From Saccharomonospora marina XMU15 (GTDB lineage: Bacteria > Actinomycetota > Actinomycetes > Mycobacteriales > Pseudonocardiaceae), in contig NZ_CM001439.1 of NCBI RefSeq assembly GCF_000244955.1, forward strand, positions 1,144,628-1,208,627: DNA of 64,000 nucleotides. Direction: 5' to 3'. How positions within the stretch are numbered: the stretch's first letter is position 1; every line of letters begins with the position of its first letter. The translations under genes were made by a program, and so were the position numbers. The notes beneath the pieces were generated by a model. The model ran no database searches, was not told where the DNA came from, and saw only the letters and a program-made list of their open reading frames with translations. Shown here in pieces: positions 16,417-24,830 of the stretch.

Positions 16417-16878
16417 CTAGGTGGGAATCCGGTCGGTGCCGATCGCGGTACCGAAGCTCATCCGTACGGATAGGTGTTCGTGCAACCCGGCGAGCCTCAG
16501 TGCGCGCACTACGCACCTGTTCTCACCCGTGACCACCTGTAGCACCGCGCCGCGTCGCTCGACGAGCACGCGGCTGTCCACGAGTACCGACATGCCCGCC
16601 GCGCCGATGAAGTCCAGTCCGGACAGATCGACGACGACAACTCTCGGTGAGCCGACAAGGCCACTGCTGATCCTGGCCGCGAGCTCCGGCGCGGTCAGCA
16701 GGTCCAGCTCGCCGCGCGCGGCGAGGATGAGAGTGTCCTGGTCGGGACGCCGCTCGTCGACCTGTAGTCCGACGGCCGGGCTTTCGCAGGCGGTCATGTC
16801 CGATGCCGTTTCCGATTGCATCGACGAGGCCCGCCATGTCGTGTCGTTCGGGAAAGCCAGCTGTGTCGCGGTGTCCAT
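16417..16878 (-). CDS. STAS-domain anti-sigma factor antagonist-like protein
   Basis: This is a 153-residue protein with one STAS domain. LILAARGELDLLTAPELAAR and VVVVDLSGLDFIGAAGMSVL correspond to the SpoIIAA-type fold, with a serine region DFIGAAGMSVL where partner-switching proteins are phosphorylated. It begins at ATG 16878 with GGAG upstream. Such proteins release a sigma factor from an anti-sigma kinase, but no anti-sigma factor is adjacent. The upstream 16879-17253 holds no gene or clear element that I can see. Confidence 0.8.
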   Translation of the reverse strand: MDTATQLAFPNDTTWRASSMQSETASDMTACESPAVGLQVDERRPDQDTLILAARGELDLLTAPELAARISSGLVGSPRVVVVDLSGLDFIGAAGMSVLVDSRVLVERRGAVLQVVTGENRCVVRALRLAGLHEHLSVRMSFGTAIGTDRIPT

Positions 16879-17253
16879 CGCTGGTCTCCCTCCCCGCGCG
16901 CCGAGCGGACGGGTTCGCCACCGGCGAGCTGTCCCTGGTTCGTCCGCCTACGTGTCGCCCTGCTGCCCGGCCACTGAACGTGAGCTGCGTGGATTCGATA
17001 TCCGGAAACTGGCATCGCAATCTCCTTGTGTCCCGCCGAGACGGGGCTGCGGATCGCAGATGACCTACACCGGGGTCCAGAGCGCCGGCATCTACAGGCA
17101 TGTCTGATGGCAGGTCGCTACCGAACGCGACATCATCGAGACGCTTTCATCCTATTTCCGCGGGCAGCAGTACGTCCAGGCTCGCTCCCCGATTCGATGG
17201 TGTATCCGACCCGGCCGCGTTGAATCGCGGTGGAGTTCGCGGTCGAACGCGGT

Positions 17254-17637
17254 TCAGTCGCGGCGCAGTGCCTTGCAGATCAGTTGACTGACGACCAGGT
17301 AGATGAGCGCGGCAAGCCCGTAGTTCATCACCACCCCCACGACGGCGTCGTCGGGAGTGAACACGTCACCCAGCCCCAGCACCAGCGTCTTGGCCAACAT
17401 GTAGACGGTGGCGACGAAGCCGTTGGCCTGGTTGGCGTCCAAGACGACGAACAGCACGTGGGCCGCGAAGATCGCCACGATGAGGCCGGTCGCTCCCTGC
17501 ACGAGGTGGGCGATGTTGTTCGCGCGACGTTCGCTGCGCAGCCGCTCCGCGTATTCGTAGTCGGCGCGCTGCTGCTGCGGCGGCCCCGCGGCATAGGGCT
17601 GGTACTGCTCGTGCTGGCGGTAGGGGTCGTAAGTCAT
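17254..17637 (-). CDS. Small membrane protein (YggT-like)
   Basis: This 127-residue protein has a charged, Tyr/Gln-rich cytoplasmic N-terminus (1-35), a hydrophobic helix at about 43-65 (AHLVQGATGLIVAIFAAHVL), and further hydrophobic segments at about 76-92 and 98-122. The overall pattern resembles two- to three-helix YggT-type actinobacterial membrane proteins. Function is unknown. A good promoter lies immediately upstream (TTGTTA, 16 bp, TAACAA), so the message probably has almost no leader. It is divergent from the Ser/Thr kinase gene. Confidence 0.7.
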   Translation of the reverse strand: MTYDPYRQHEQYQPYAAGPPQQQRADYEYAERLRSERRANNIAHLVQGATGLIVAIFAAHVLFVVLDANQANGFVATVYMLAKTLVLGLGDVFTPDDAVVGVVMNYGLAALIYLVVSQLICKALRRD

Positions 17638-17646
17638 GGCCGCGAA

Positions 17647-17674
17647 TTGTTACAACTCGGTACGGGAATAACAA
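17647..17674 (-). promoter_or_regulatory. Promoter of the small membrane protein gene
   Basis: Read on the minus strand, TTGTTA (17674-17669) is followed after 16 bp by TAACAA (17652-17647). Transcription would start near 17640, almost at the ATG (17637), implying a leaderless or nearly leaderless message. The two hexamers are also inverted repeats of each other. Confidence 0.5.
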
Positions 17675-17769
17675 CCCTTCGCATGCACGGCTTGCGTCGC
17701 TGTGCCGGTGCGACCCCGCTCGAACGAGCAGGCTTACCCTGATCGCGTGAACGACGGCTGGAGTGCGGG

Positions 17770-19344
17770 GTGAGCGAGGTCGGCAGGCTGCTCGCGGGCC
17801 GATATCGGCTGCGACGCAGGCTGGGCAGCGGCGGTATGGGCGTCGTGTGGAAGGCGATTGACCTGCGCCTTCAGCGACCGGTGGCGGTCAAGCAACTGCG
17901 AGAGCAGCCGGACCTCGATGGCACGGAGGAGATGCGGCAGCGCGCCATGCGCGAGGGCCGCATCGCGGCGAAGCTGTATCACCCCAACGCCATCGCGGTG
18001 CACGATGTCGTCGAAGACGGCGGGCAACCGTTGCTCATCATGGAGTACTTCCCCTCCCGAAGCCTCGCTGACATCCTGGGCCAGGACGGGCGACTTTCGG
18101 CTCAGGAGGCCGCCAGCATCGGCGCGCAGGTCGCCGCCGCACTGGCCGAGGCCCACGCCGCGGGCATCCTGCACAGAGACGTCAAACCCGGCAACATCCT
18201 GGTAGCCGACGACGGCTTGGTGAAGATCGGTGACTTCGGGATCTCCCACGCCGCGGGCGACGTCTCGGTCACCCACTCCGGGTTCGTGCCCGGCACACCC
18301 GCCTACTTCGCGCCCGAGGTCGCGCGGGGTCGCACTCCCACCACAGCCTCCGACGTGTTCTCGCTCGGCGCGACGCTCTACGCGGTAGTGGAGGGCGCAC
18401 CACCGTTCGGTGAGGACGACGACAACTCCCGCACGGTGTTGCACCGCGTGGCGGAGGGCCAGTTCGACGAACCCGTCCATGCGGGCCCGCTCAAATCGCT
18501 GCTGCTGAGGATGCTCGCGGCCGACCCGGCGGAGCGGATCAGCGCCGCACAGGTCAAAGCCGAGGCACAGGCGCTGGTCACCGGTGGTCGCCCTGCGGTC
18601 GAGTTGCCGAGGAAAGCACCGGCAGCCGCAGGGTCGGGCGAGGAGCCCGGCACCGACCCGCTTGCCGGCTCTTCCGCGCCGACGATGCCGGTGCGCACCG
18701 AGTACGTGGCAGCGGCGACGGGAGGGAAGCGGCGGCTGTCGCGGCGCACGTTGCTGTACGCGGCCGGGGCACTGGTCGTCGTTGCCGCCACCACCGTGTT
18801 CGTCATCAGCCGCCCCGAACAGCCGAACACCGTGGCGCAACCACAACCCACGACCCCGACCCCCGCCACCAGCCGTCCGCTGACCGAGCAGGACGTGCTG
18901 CAGGTGGTGTCGAACTTCTACGCGGCGCTGCCCGAGCAGCCCGACCTCGCGTGGGCCCGGCTGAGCCCACGCATGCAGGCACAGGGCCGCGAGCAGTTCG
19001 ACGCCTACTGGTCGAACGTCACCGATGTCACCGTGGTCTCACCAGCACGGGTGACCGACGAGAAGGCCGTTCACATCGGAGTCGCGATCACGTTGCGCGA
19101 CGGCGCGACGGTGACCGAGTACCACCGGTTCGGCGTCAGCAAGGTCGACGGCACGCCGCGAATCGACACCGACACCCTGCTCGACAGCAGGCGCGTCGAG
19201 CCGTCGGCTGTCAGCACCGGCCCTGCTCCTGACACCGAGCAGACCACCAGTCAGGCACCCCCTCCGCCGGCAGACGGCGGCGGAGCGGACGACAAGCCGG
19301 GTAGGGGCAACGGAAACGGCCACGGGCGTAACCCCAACGGCTGA
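17770..19344 (+). CDS. Transmembrane Ser/Thr protein kinase
   Basis: This 524-residue PknB-type kinase has a G-loop GSGGMGVVWK, catalytic Lys in VAVKQL, catalytic loop HRDVKPGNIL, DFGIS and the GTPAYFAPEV activation segment. A single membrane helix follows at about 330-350 (LLYAAGALVVVAATTVFVIS). The outer part (about 375-480) is a non-PASTA domain resembling NTF2-like extracytoplasmic sensors, ending in a Pro/Gly-rich tail. GTG 17770 has GGAG 6 nt upstream. An 8-codon frame starting at GTG 17747 ends in overlap with this start (GTGA), and a TACCCT -10-like element lies just before it. Confidence 0.88.
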   Translation: MSEVGRLLAGRYRLRRRLGSGGMGVVWKAIDLRLQRPVAVKQLREQPDLDGTEEMRQRAMREGRIAAKLYHPNAIAVHDVVEDGGQPLLIMEYFPSRSLADILGQDGRLSAQEAASIGAQVAAALAEAHAAGILHRDVKPGNILVADDGLVKIGDFGISHAAGDVSVTHSGFVPGTPAYFAPEVARGRTPTTASDVFSLGATLYAVVEGAPPFGEDDDNSRTVLHRVAEGQFDEPVHAGPLKSLLLRMLAADPAERISAAQVKAEAQALVTGGRPAVELPRKAPAAAGSGEEPGTDPLAGSSAPTMPVRTEYVAAATGGKRRLSRRTLLYAAGALVVVAATTVFVISRPEQPNTVAQPQPTTPTPATSRPLTEQDVLQVVSNFYAALPEQPDLAWARLSPRMQAQGREQFDAYWSNVTDVTVVSPARVTDEKAVHIGVAITLRDGATVTEYHRFGVSKVDGTPRIDTDTLLDSRRVEPSAVSTGPAPDTEQTTSQAPPPPADGGGADDKPGRGNGNGHGRNPNG

Positions 19345-19370
19345 GCACGGCTGACCCCGCGGCGGCCCCG

Positions 19371-19441
19371 GCGGGCGGGAACGCGGAACTCGCGGGCAGC
19401 AGCGGGGGACTCGCGGGCAGGAGCGGGGGACTCGCGAGTGG
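19371..19441. repeat. 21-bp-period intergenic repeat, array A (about 3 copies)
   Basis: The core ACTCGCG recurs at 19388, 19409 and 19430, exactly 21 bp apart, within units of the form GGACTCGCGGGCAGGAGCGG. It lies after the kinase stop and before hypF. The unit is the same family as arrays at 40671 (opposite orientation) and 41978. No other feature is seen in 19345-19545. Confidence 0.75.
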
Positions 19442-19545
19442 GTGGTTTCTCTGGTTCGGGGAACGGGTACCGCCGGGAACATGTCTCGCGTACGGAGCAG
19501 ACTTCGTAACCCCGACGGGTGCCGCGTCCAGGCGCTGAAGGCCTC

Positions 19546-21834
19546 GTGAAGTCGCTGGTTCGGGTCGCCGTCCGCGTGGAGGGAGTCGTGCAGGGCGTCG
19601 GCTTCCGGCCGTTCGTGCACTCGCTGGCCTCGCGGTTCGGCCTGGCGGGCCGGGTGGGAAACGACACCGGCGGGGTCTTCATCGACGCAGAAGGGGCCGA
19701 GAGCGCGGTCGCCGGCTTTTTGTCCGCGTTACGGCACGACGCACCCCGGCTGGCCGACATCCAGCGGGTGACCGTGACCGAGCAGCGGCCGCGAGGCGGC
19801 GACGACTTCACCATCGTCGCCAGCGAGAGCGCCGGACCACGCAACGCGTTGGTGTCCTCGGACTCGGCGACCTGCGCGGCCTGCCTCGCGGAACTGCGCG
19901 ACCCCACCGACCGGCGTTACCGGTACCCGTTCCTGAACTGCACCGACTGCGGCCCGCGCTTCACGATCGTGCGCGACGTGCCCTACGACAGGCCCAACAC
20001 CACGATGGCGGGCTTCTCGATGTGCGACGAATGCGCCGAGGAGTACCACGACCCGCGCGACCGGCGCTTCCACGCTCAGCCGGTGTGCTGCCCTCGCTGC
20101 GGACCTTCGGTGCGGCTTGTGGACAACGACCGCGCCGAACTGTCCGGAGACCCCATCCGCCGCGCCGCCGATCTGCTCCGCGACGGTCGGGTGCTCGCGG
20201 TGAAGGGACTCGGTGGCTACCACCTGGCCGCCGCCGCGGACAGCGACGCCGCCACGGCCGCGTTACGGCGGCGCAAGCACCGGGAGGACAAGCCGTTCGC
20301 GGTCATGGTCCCGACGCTGCGGGTGGCGCAGCGGCTTTGTGAGGTCGATGCCGAGGCGCAGCGGCTGCTCACCGGCCACCGCAGGCCGATCGTGTTGCTG
20401 GACCGGCGCGACGACACCGACAGCGTGGCAGCCGCCGTCGCGCCGGACAACCGGCAACTCGGCCTCATGTTGCCCTACACACCGCTGCACCACCTGCTCA
20501 CCGAACTCACCGGCCCGATAGTGCTGACCAGCGGAAACGTCTCCGACGAGCCGATCGCGTTCGGCGAAGACGACGCGTTGGACCGGCTGGGCGGCATCGC
20601 CGATGCGTTCCTCACCCACGACAGGGCGATCCACGTTCGCACCGACGACTCCGTGGTCAGGCCGTGGCGAGGCAGGCCACTGCTGCTGCGGCGATCGCGC
20701 GGCTACGCGCCGGAGCCGCTCTCGCTGCCCTGGGTGTTCCCTCGGCCCGTGCTGGCCTGCGGCGCCGAACAGAAGAACACCTTCTGCCTGGCCAAGGACA
20801 GCTACGCGTTCTGCTCACAGCACATCGGAGACCTTGAGAACTACCAGACCCTGAAGTCGTTCACCGAGAGCATCGAACACTTCCGCGGGCTGTTCGACAT
20901 CGAGCCCGTGGCCGTGGCACACGACCTGCATCCCGACTACCTCTCCACCAGGTACGCCTCGCAGCTGCGCGGCGTCGAACTCGTCGGCGTGCAACACCAC
21001 CACGCGCACATCGCGGCCTGCCTTGCCGACAACTCCGTCGCGGGCCCCACCATCGGTGTCGCCTTCGACGGCACGGGCTACGGCACCGACGGCACGATCT
21101 GGGGAGGGGAGTTCCTGCTGGCCACCCTGGCCGGGTTCGAACGTGCCGGCCACCTGGAGCCGGTGCCGCTTCCTGGCGGGCAGGCGGCGATCCGGCAGCC
21201 GTGGCGGATGGCCGCCTCGTACCTGGACTCCTACCGCGACCTGCCGCTGGAACTGCTGCCGGTGGTGCGGCGCAACGAGCGGCAGTGGCGGCAGGTCGTC
21301 TCGATGGCCCGCAACGGCGTGAACGCGCCGCTGACCTCCAGCGTCGGCAGGCTGTTCGACGCCGTCGCCGCGGTTCTCGACATCCGCGACACGGTGAACT
21401 ACGAGGGTCAGGCCGCGATCGAACTCGAGCAGCATGCCGATCCCAAAGAGCTGGGCAGCTACCCGTTGCTGATCGGCGACGGTGAGCCAATCCGCGTGTG
21501 CGGTGCCCGGCTGGTACGTGCGGTGGTCGACGATCTGCTGTCGGGCACCGGCACCGAAGTGGTGGCCGCCCGCTTCCACAACACCCTGGCGCAGGCCATC
21601 ACGTCGGTGTGCACGACGCTGGGCGAGCGGACCGGCGTGCGAACCGTGGCGCTGTCGGGCGGGGTGTTCTGCAACACGCTGCTGCTCGACCGTGCGGTCG
21701 ACGCGCTGGTGGCCGAAGGCATGACGGTGCTTACCCATTCCCGCGTACCGTGCAACGACGGTGGCATCAGCTTCGGGCAGGCGGCCGTAGTGGGCGCGCT
21801 CGATCGGGAATGGGGCTGCCTGCCGTGGCAGTGA
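19546..21834 (+). CDS. hypF: Carbamoyltransferase HypF, [NiFe]-hydrogenase maturation
   Basis: This 762-residue enzyme turns carbamoyl phosphate into the thiocarbamate on HypE that becomes the CN ligands of the NiFe site. Domains in order are an acylphosphatase-like region (VEGVVQGVGFRPFV), paired zinc-finger motifs (CAACLAEL, CTDCGPRF, CDECAEEY, CCPRC), a YrdC-like domain (RRRKHREDKPFAVMV) and a Kae1-like carbamoyltransferase (VQHHHAHIAACLAD, FDGTGYGTDG). GTG 19546 is preferred because HypF proteins start just before the acylphosphatase motif; GTG 19519 is an alternative. Its 3' end overlaps the transporter-like gene. Confidence 0.95.
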   Translation: MKSLVRVAVRVEGVVQGVGFRPFVHSLASRFGLAGRVGNDTGGVFIDAEGAESAVAGFLSALRHDAPRLADIQRVTVTEQRPRGGDDFTIVASESAGPRNALVSSDSATCAACLAELRDPTDRRYRYPFLNCTDCGPRFTIVRDVPYDRPNTTMAGFSMCDECAEEYHDPRDRRFHAQPVCCPRCGPSVRLVDNDRAELSGDPIRRAADLLRDGRVLAVKGLGGYHLAAAADSDAATAALRRRKHREDKPFAVMVPTLRVAQRLCEVDAEAQRLLTGHRRPIVLLDRRDDTDSVAAAVAPDNRQLGLMLPYTPLHHLLTELTGPIVLTSGNVSDEPIAFGEDDALDRLGGIADAFLTHDRAIHVRTDDSVVRPWRGRPLLLRRSRGYAPEPLSLPWVFPRPVLACGAEQKNTFCLAKDSYAFCSQHIGDLENYQTLKSFTESIEHFRGLFDIEPVAVAHDLHPDYLSTRYASQLRGVELVGVQHHHAHIAACLADNSVAGPTIGVAFDGTGYGTDGTIWGGEFLLATLAGFERAGHLEPVPLPGGQAAIRQPWRMAASYLDSYRDLPLELLPVVRRNERQWRQVVSMARNGVNAPLTSSVGRLFDAVAAVLDIRDTVNYEGQAAIELEQHADPKELGSYPLLIGDGEPIRVCGARLVRAVVDDLLSGTGTEVVAARFHNTLAQAITSVCTTLGERTGVRTVALSGGVFCNTLLLDRAVDALVAEGMTVLTHSRVPCNDGGISFGQAAVVGALDREWGCLPWQ

Positions 21835-22781
21835 CGGTCCTGCTGGCGGTGCTCGCCGCGGGCTCCAACGCGCTGGCCTCCGTGCTGCAGCGCAAGGGCG
21901 CTCGCAGCGAGCCCGACGACGCCTCGATGTCGTTGCGGATGCTGTGGAGCCTGGCCCGCAAGCCGTCCTGGGTCGGTGGGGTCACCGCGATCCTGGTGGG
22001 TTTCGCGCTGCAGGTGGCGGCCCTGGCGACCGGTCCGCTCGCACTCGTGCAGCCCATCCTCGTGGCCGAACTCGGCTTCACGCTGATCCTGTCGAGCCTG
22101 GTGTTGCGGGCGAAACTTCGGCTACGGGAGTGGACGGCCGTGTCCGGGATGAGCGCGGGCCTGGCATTGCTGCTGGTGGCTCTCAGCCCGAGCAGCGGTG
22201 ACTCCAGGGACGTGCCCGGCGAGGTCTGGGCACTGGGCTCCGCGGTCACGCTTGCGGTGATCGGCGCCTTGCTCGCGCTGGGCTACCGCAACCATTACGC
22301 CCACCGCGCCGCCTACTTCGGCCTGGCTTCCGGCACCTACTTCGGGTTCCTCGCCGCGTTGATCGCCGGGGTCACGCCTGCCTTCGCCGTCGGGCTCGGT
22401 GCAGTGTTCACCACCTGGCAGACGTATGCGGTGATGGTCGCCGGGCCGGTGGGCTTCTTCCTGCTGCAGAACACGCTGCGGGCGGGCAGCCTCGTGGCGT
22501 CGCAGCCGGGGCTGACGCTCGCCAACCCGCTGGTAGGCATCACCTGGGGTGTGGCCGTGTTCGGAGAACACGTCAGAGGCGGTGGGTGGATCGCCGCGCA
22601 GCTGTTCGGTGCCGCGCTGCTCGCCGCCTGCACGATGTTGCTGGTGCGCTCACCGCTGTTGCGTGGCAGCGAGGGCGCTCAGGAGGAGGCCGACGAAGCG
22701 GCCGACGACGCGGCCGAGGCCGCGGCCGAGGCCGAGCCGGACGGCACCGAGCGTGCCGACCGCAGCCAGCCCAGCCACTGA
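21810..22781 (+). CDS. DMT-superfamily multi-pass membrane protein (EamA-like)
   Basis: This 323-residue protein has about nine to ten hydrophobic helices from residue 5 onward, for example the TVLLAVLAAGSNALASVLQR start, PLALVQPILVAELGFTLILS and PLVGITWGVAVFG. The pattern fits drug/metabolite-type transporters of the DMT family found widely in actinobacteria. The substrate is unknown. The ATG lies inside the end of hypF (25-nt overlap). The last 35 residues are an Ala/Glu/Asp-rich tail that overlaps the 3' end of hypB on the other strand by 103 nt. Confidence 0.8.
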   Translation: MGLPAVAVTVLLAVLAAGSNALASVLQRKGARSEPDDASMSLRMLWSLARKPSWVGGVTAILVGFALQVAALATGPLALVQPILVAELGFTLILSSLVLRAKLRLREWTAVSGMSAGLALLLVALSPSSGDSRDVPGEVWALGSAVTLAVIGALLALGYRNHYAHRAAYFGLASGTYFGFLAALIAGVTPAFAVGLGAVFTTWQTYAVMVAGPVGFFLLQNTLRAGSLVASQPGLTLANPLVGITWGVAVFGEHVRGGGWIAAQLFGAALLAACTMLLVRSPLLRGSEGAQEEADEAADDAAEAAAEAEPDGTERADRSQPSH

Positions 22782-23428
22782 TCCATGCCGTCGCCTCGTG
22801 GTGCGCAGACGGAAAGCAGCCGCGCACGGGGGTTGATCCGGGACAGGTGCGAGGCGAAGTGTGCTTCGTCGAAGTCCAGGTGCGGCAGCAAATCCGTCTT
22901 GGTCAGCAGCACCAGATCGGCGGCCCGGAACATGTGCGGGTACTTCAGCGGTTTGTCCTCGCCCTCCGTGGTGGCGGCGAGCACCACCTTGTGCTGCTCC
23001 CCGAGGTCGAACAGCGCCGGACACACGAGGTTGCCGACGTTTTCCACGAACAGCACCGTGCCCGGTTCCAGGTCCAGCTCGGCCAGCGCCCGGTCCAGCA
23101 TCTCGGCGTCGAGGTGGCAACCCGACCCGGTGTTGAGCTGCACCGTCCGGCAACCGAGAGCGCGCAGCCGGTCCGCGTCGAGCGAGGCGGCCTGGTCGCC
23201 TTCCACCACAGCCACCGGCGATCGCCCGTCCAGCGCCCGCAAGGTCGCCTCCAGCAGGGTGGTCTTGCCGGAGCCGGGCGAACTCATCAGGTTGATAGCG
23301 ACCGCGTCCAGCGCGTTCAGCCTGAGCCGGTTGTGCTCGGCGATCGCGTCGTTCTTGGCCAGCACGTCGCGCTCCAGCTCCAGCGTCCTCGTGCCGGAGG
23401 GCGCCTCACACCCGCAGGTCCCGCACAT
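22679..23428 (-). CDS. hypB: Nickel-binding GTPase HypB
   Basis: This 249-residue GTPase inserts nickel into the hydrogenase large subunit together with HypA. It has the N-terminal Cys motif MCGTCGC, the Walker A MSSPGSGKTTLLE (about 48-60), the metal site region NTGSGCHLDAEM, VENVGNLVCP and the TKTD guanine-specificity motif. No histidine-rich nickel storage stretch is present. The normal HypB fold ends near GWLRSARS, and about 25 further Ala/Ser residues are encoded opposite the tail of the convergent membrane protein gene. It overlaps hypA by 23 nt. Confidence 0.95.
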   Translation of the reverse strand: MCGTCGCEAPSGTRTLELERDVLAKNDAIAEHNRLRLNALDAVAINLMSSPGSGKTTLLEATLRALDGRSPVAVVEGDQAASLDADRLRALGCRTVQLNTGSGCHLDAEMLDRALAELDLEPGTVLFVENVGNLVCPALFDLGEQHKVVLAATTEGEDKPLKYPHMFRAADLVLLTKTDLLPHLDFDEAHFASHLSRINPRARLLSVCAPRGDGMDQWLGWLRSARSVPSGSASAAASAASSAASSASS

Positions 23429-23759
23429 CGCGCTTCACCTCCACGTGTCGAATCCGTACCTGGTCTCCCGAGGACAGCTCCACGTCGAGGCTGCCGCAGG
23501 AGCACTCGCTGAGTAGCGAGGTGACGGGGAACCGGGTGCCGCAGCGGCGGCAGCGGCCCTGCCCGGCGGGCTGCTCGATCGACAGCCGCGCGCCCTCCAA
23601 CCGGGTGCCTCGGGTGACGACGTCGAAGCAGAACCTGATCGAGTCCACTTCGACGCCGGAGAGCTTGCCGAGTTCGAGGTGCACGGCAACCACCCGGTCG
23701 GTTGCCGTCTGTTCCAGCACCGCGTCGACCATGCTCTGGGCGATAGAGAGTTCGTGCAT
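23406..23759 (-). CDS. hypA: Nickel chaperone HypA
   Basis: This 117-residue hydrogenase nickel incorporation protein starts MHELSIAQ. His2 is the conserved nickel ligand, and C70, C73, C86 and C88 form the zinc site (CRRC and CSC). The length is typical. It sits between hypE and hypB in the minus-strand operon and overlaps hypB by 23 nt, fitting its role as HypB partner. Confidence 0.95.
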   Translation of the reverse strand: MHELSIAQSMVDAVLEQTATDRVVAVHLELGKLSGVEVDSIRFCFDVVTRGTRLEGARLSIEQPAGQGRCRRCGTRFPVTSLLSECSCGSLDVELSSGDQVRIRHVEVKRDVRDLRV

Positions 23760-23762
23760 GGG

Positions 23763-24830
23763 TCAGCAGATCCGAGGCAGGGGATCACCCACGAGCAGGT
23801 CCGCGATACGAGTGCCGCCGAACGTCGTGTTCAGCAGCACGGTGCCGGGCGGGTCCTCGCCGATCGTGCCGATCACGGCGGCCTGCTCGCCGAGCGGGTC
23901 CGCGCGCAGCGCTGCCACGGCCTGCTCGGCGTGAGCACCGTCGACGACCGCGACGAACCGGCCCTCGCACGCCACGTAGAGCGGGTCGATACCGAGCAGT
24001 TCACACGCGCCCCGTACCTCGTCGCGCACCGGGACCCGGTTCTCCTCCACGACAACCGAGACGTCCGCCGCTATGGCCACCTCGTTCAGCACGGTGGCCA
24101 CACCGCCTCGGGTGGCGTCGCGCATCGCCCGCAGCCCTGGCACCTCGCGCAGCCGGGCGCACAGGCCGTTGAGCGCGGCGGTGTCGGACTCCAGTTCGGC
24201 CTCGATGTCCAACTCGCCGCGAGCGAGCATGATGGTCACACCGTGTTCGCCGACCGGGCCGGAGACCAGCACGGCGTCGCCGGGGCGGGCCCGGTGCACG
24301 CCCAGTTCCGGCCCGTCGGGCAGTGTGCCGACACCCGTGGTGTTGAGGTAGCAGCCGTCGCCGCTGCCCTTGCCGACCACTTTGGTGTCACCGGTCACCA
24401 GCGTCACACCGGCCTGCTTCGCGGCCCGCGCCATCGACTCCACGATGCGGCGCAAATCGCTGACCTCGAATCCCTCTTCGAGAATGAAGCCACAGGACAG
24501 GTAGGCCGGTGACGCGCCCGCGACCGCGAGGTCGTTGACGGTGCCGTTCACTGCGAGGTCACCGATGTCGCCTCCGGGGAAGAACAGCGGGGATACCACG
24601 AACGAGTCCGTGGTCATCGCGAGGCGTCCGGCGCCCAGCGACAGCAGTGCGGCGTCGCCGAGCGGCTCGAGCGATTCGTTGCGGAACGCGTCGAGGAACA
24701 CGGCCTCGATTAGTGTCTGGGTGGCCTTGCCTCCCGCGCCGTGCGCAGCGGTGATCCGGTTCTCCCGCAGTTTGGGGCCGCGGCGGCGCGCCCGCTCGAT
24801 CCGCTCGAGAACGTCCTGTTCGGTCCTCAT
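23763..24830 (-). CDS. hypE: Hydrogenase maturation protein HypE
   Basis: This 355-residue protein dehydrates the carbamoyl group passed from HypF to a thiocyanate, using ATP. The N-terminal ITAAHGAGGKATQTLIEAVF and VNGTVNDLAVAGA motifs are typical of the PurM-like fold. The protein ends in PRIC, so the essential C-terminal cysteine that carries the cyanide precursor is intact. ATG 24830 overlaps the hypD stop (ATGA); the reading frame is open further upstream only as hypD antisense-frame shadow. Confidence 0.95.
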   Translation of the reverse strand: MRTEQDVLERIERARRRGPKLRENRITAAHGAGGKATQTLIEAVFLDAFRNESLEPLGDAALLSLGAGRLAMTTDSFVVSPLFFPGGDIGDLAVNGTVNDLAVAGASPAYLSCGFILEEGFEVSDLRRIVESMARAAKQAGVTLVTGDTKVVGKGSGDGCYLNTTGVGTLPDGPELGVHRARPGDAVLVSGPVGEHGVTIMLARGELDIEAELESDTAALNGLCARLREVPGLRAMRDATRGGVATVLNEVAIAADVSVVVEENRVPVRDEVRGACELLGIDPLYVACEGRFVAVVDGAHAEQAVAALRADPLGEQAAVIGTIGEDPPGTVLLNTTFGGTRIADLLVGDPLPRIC

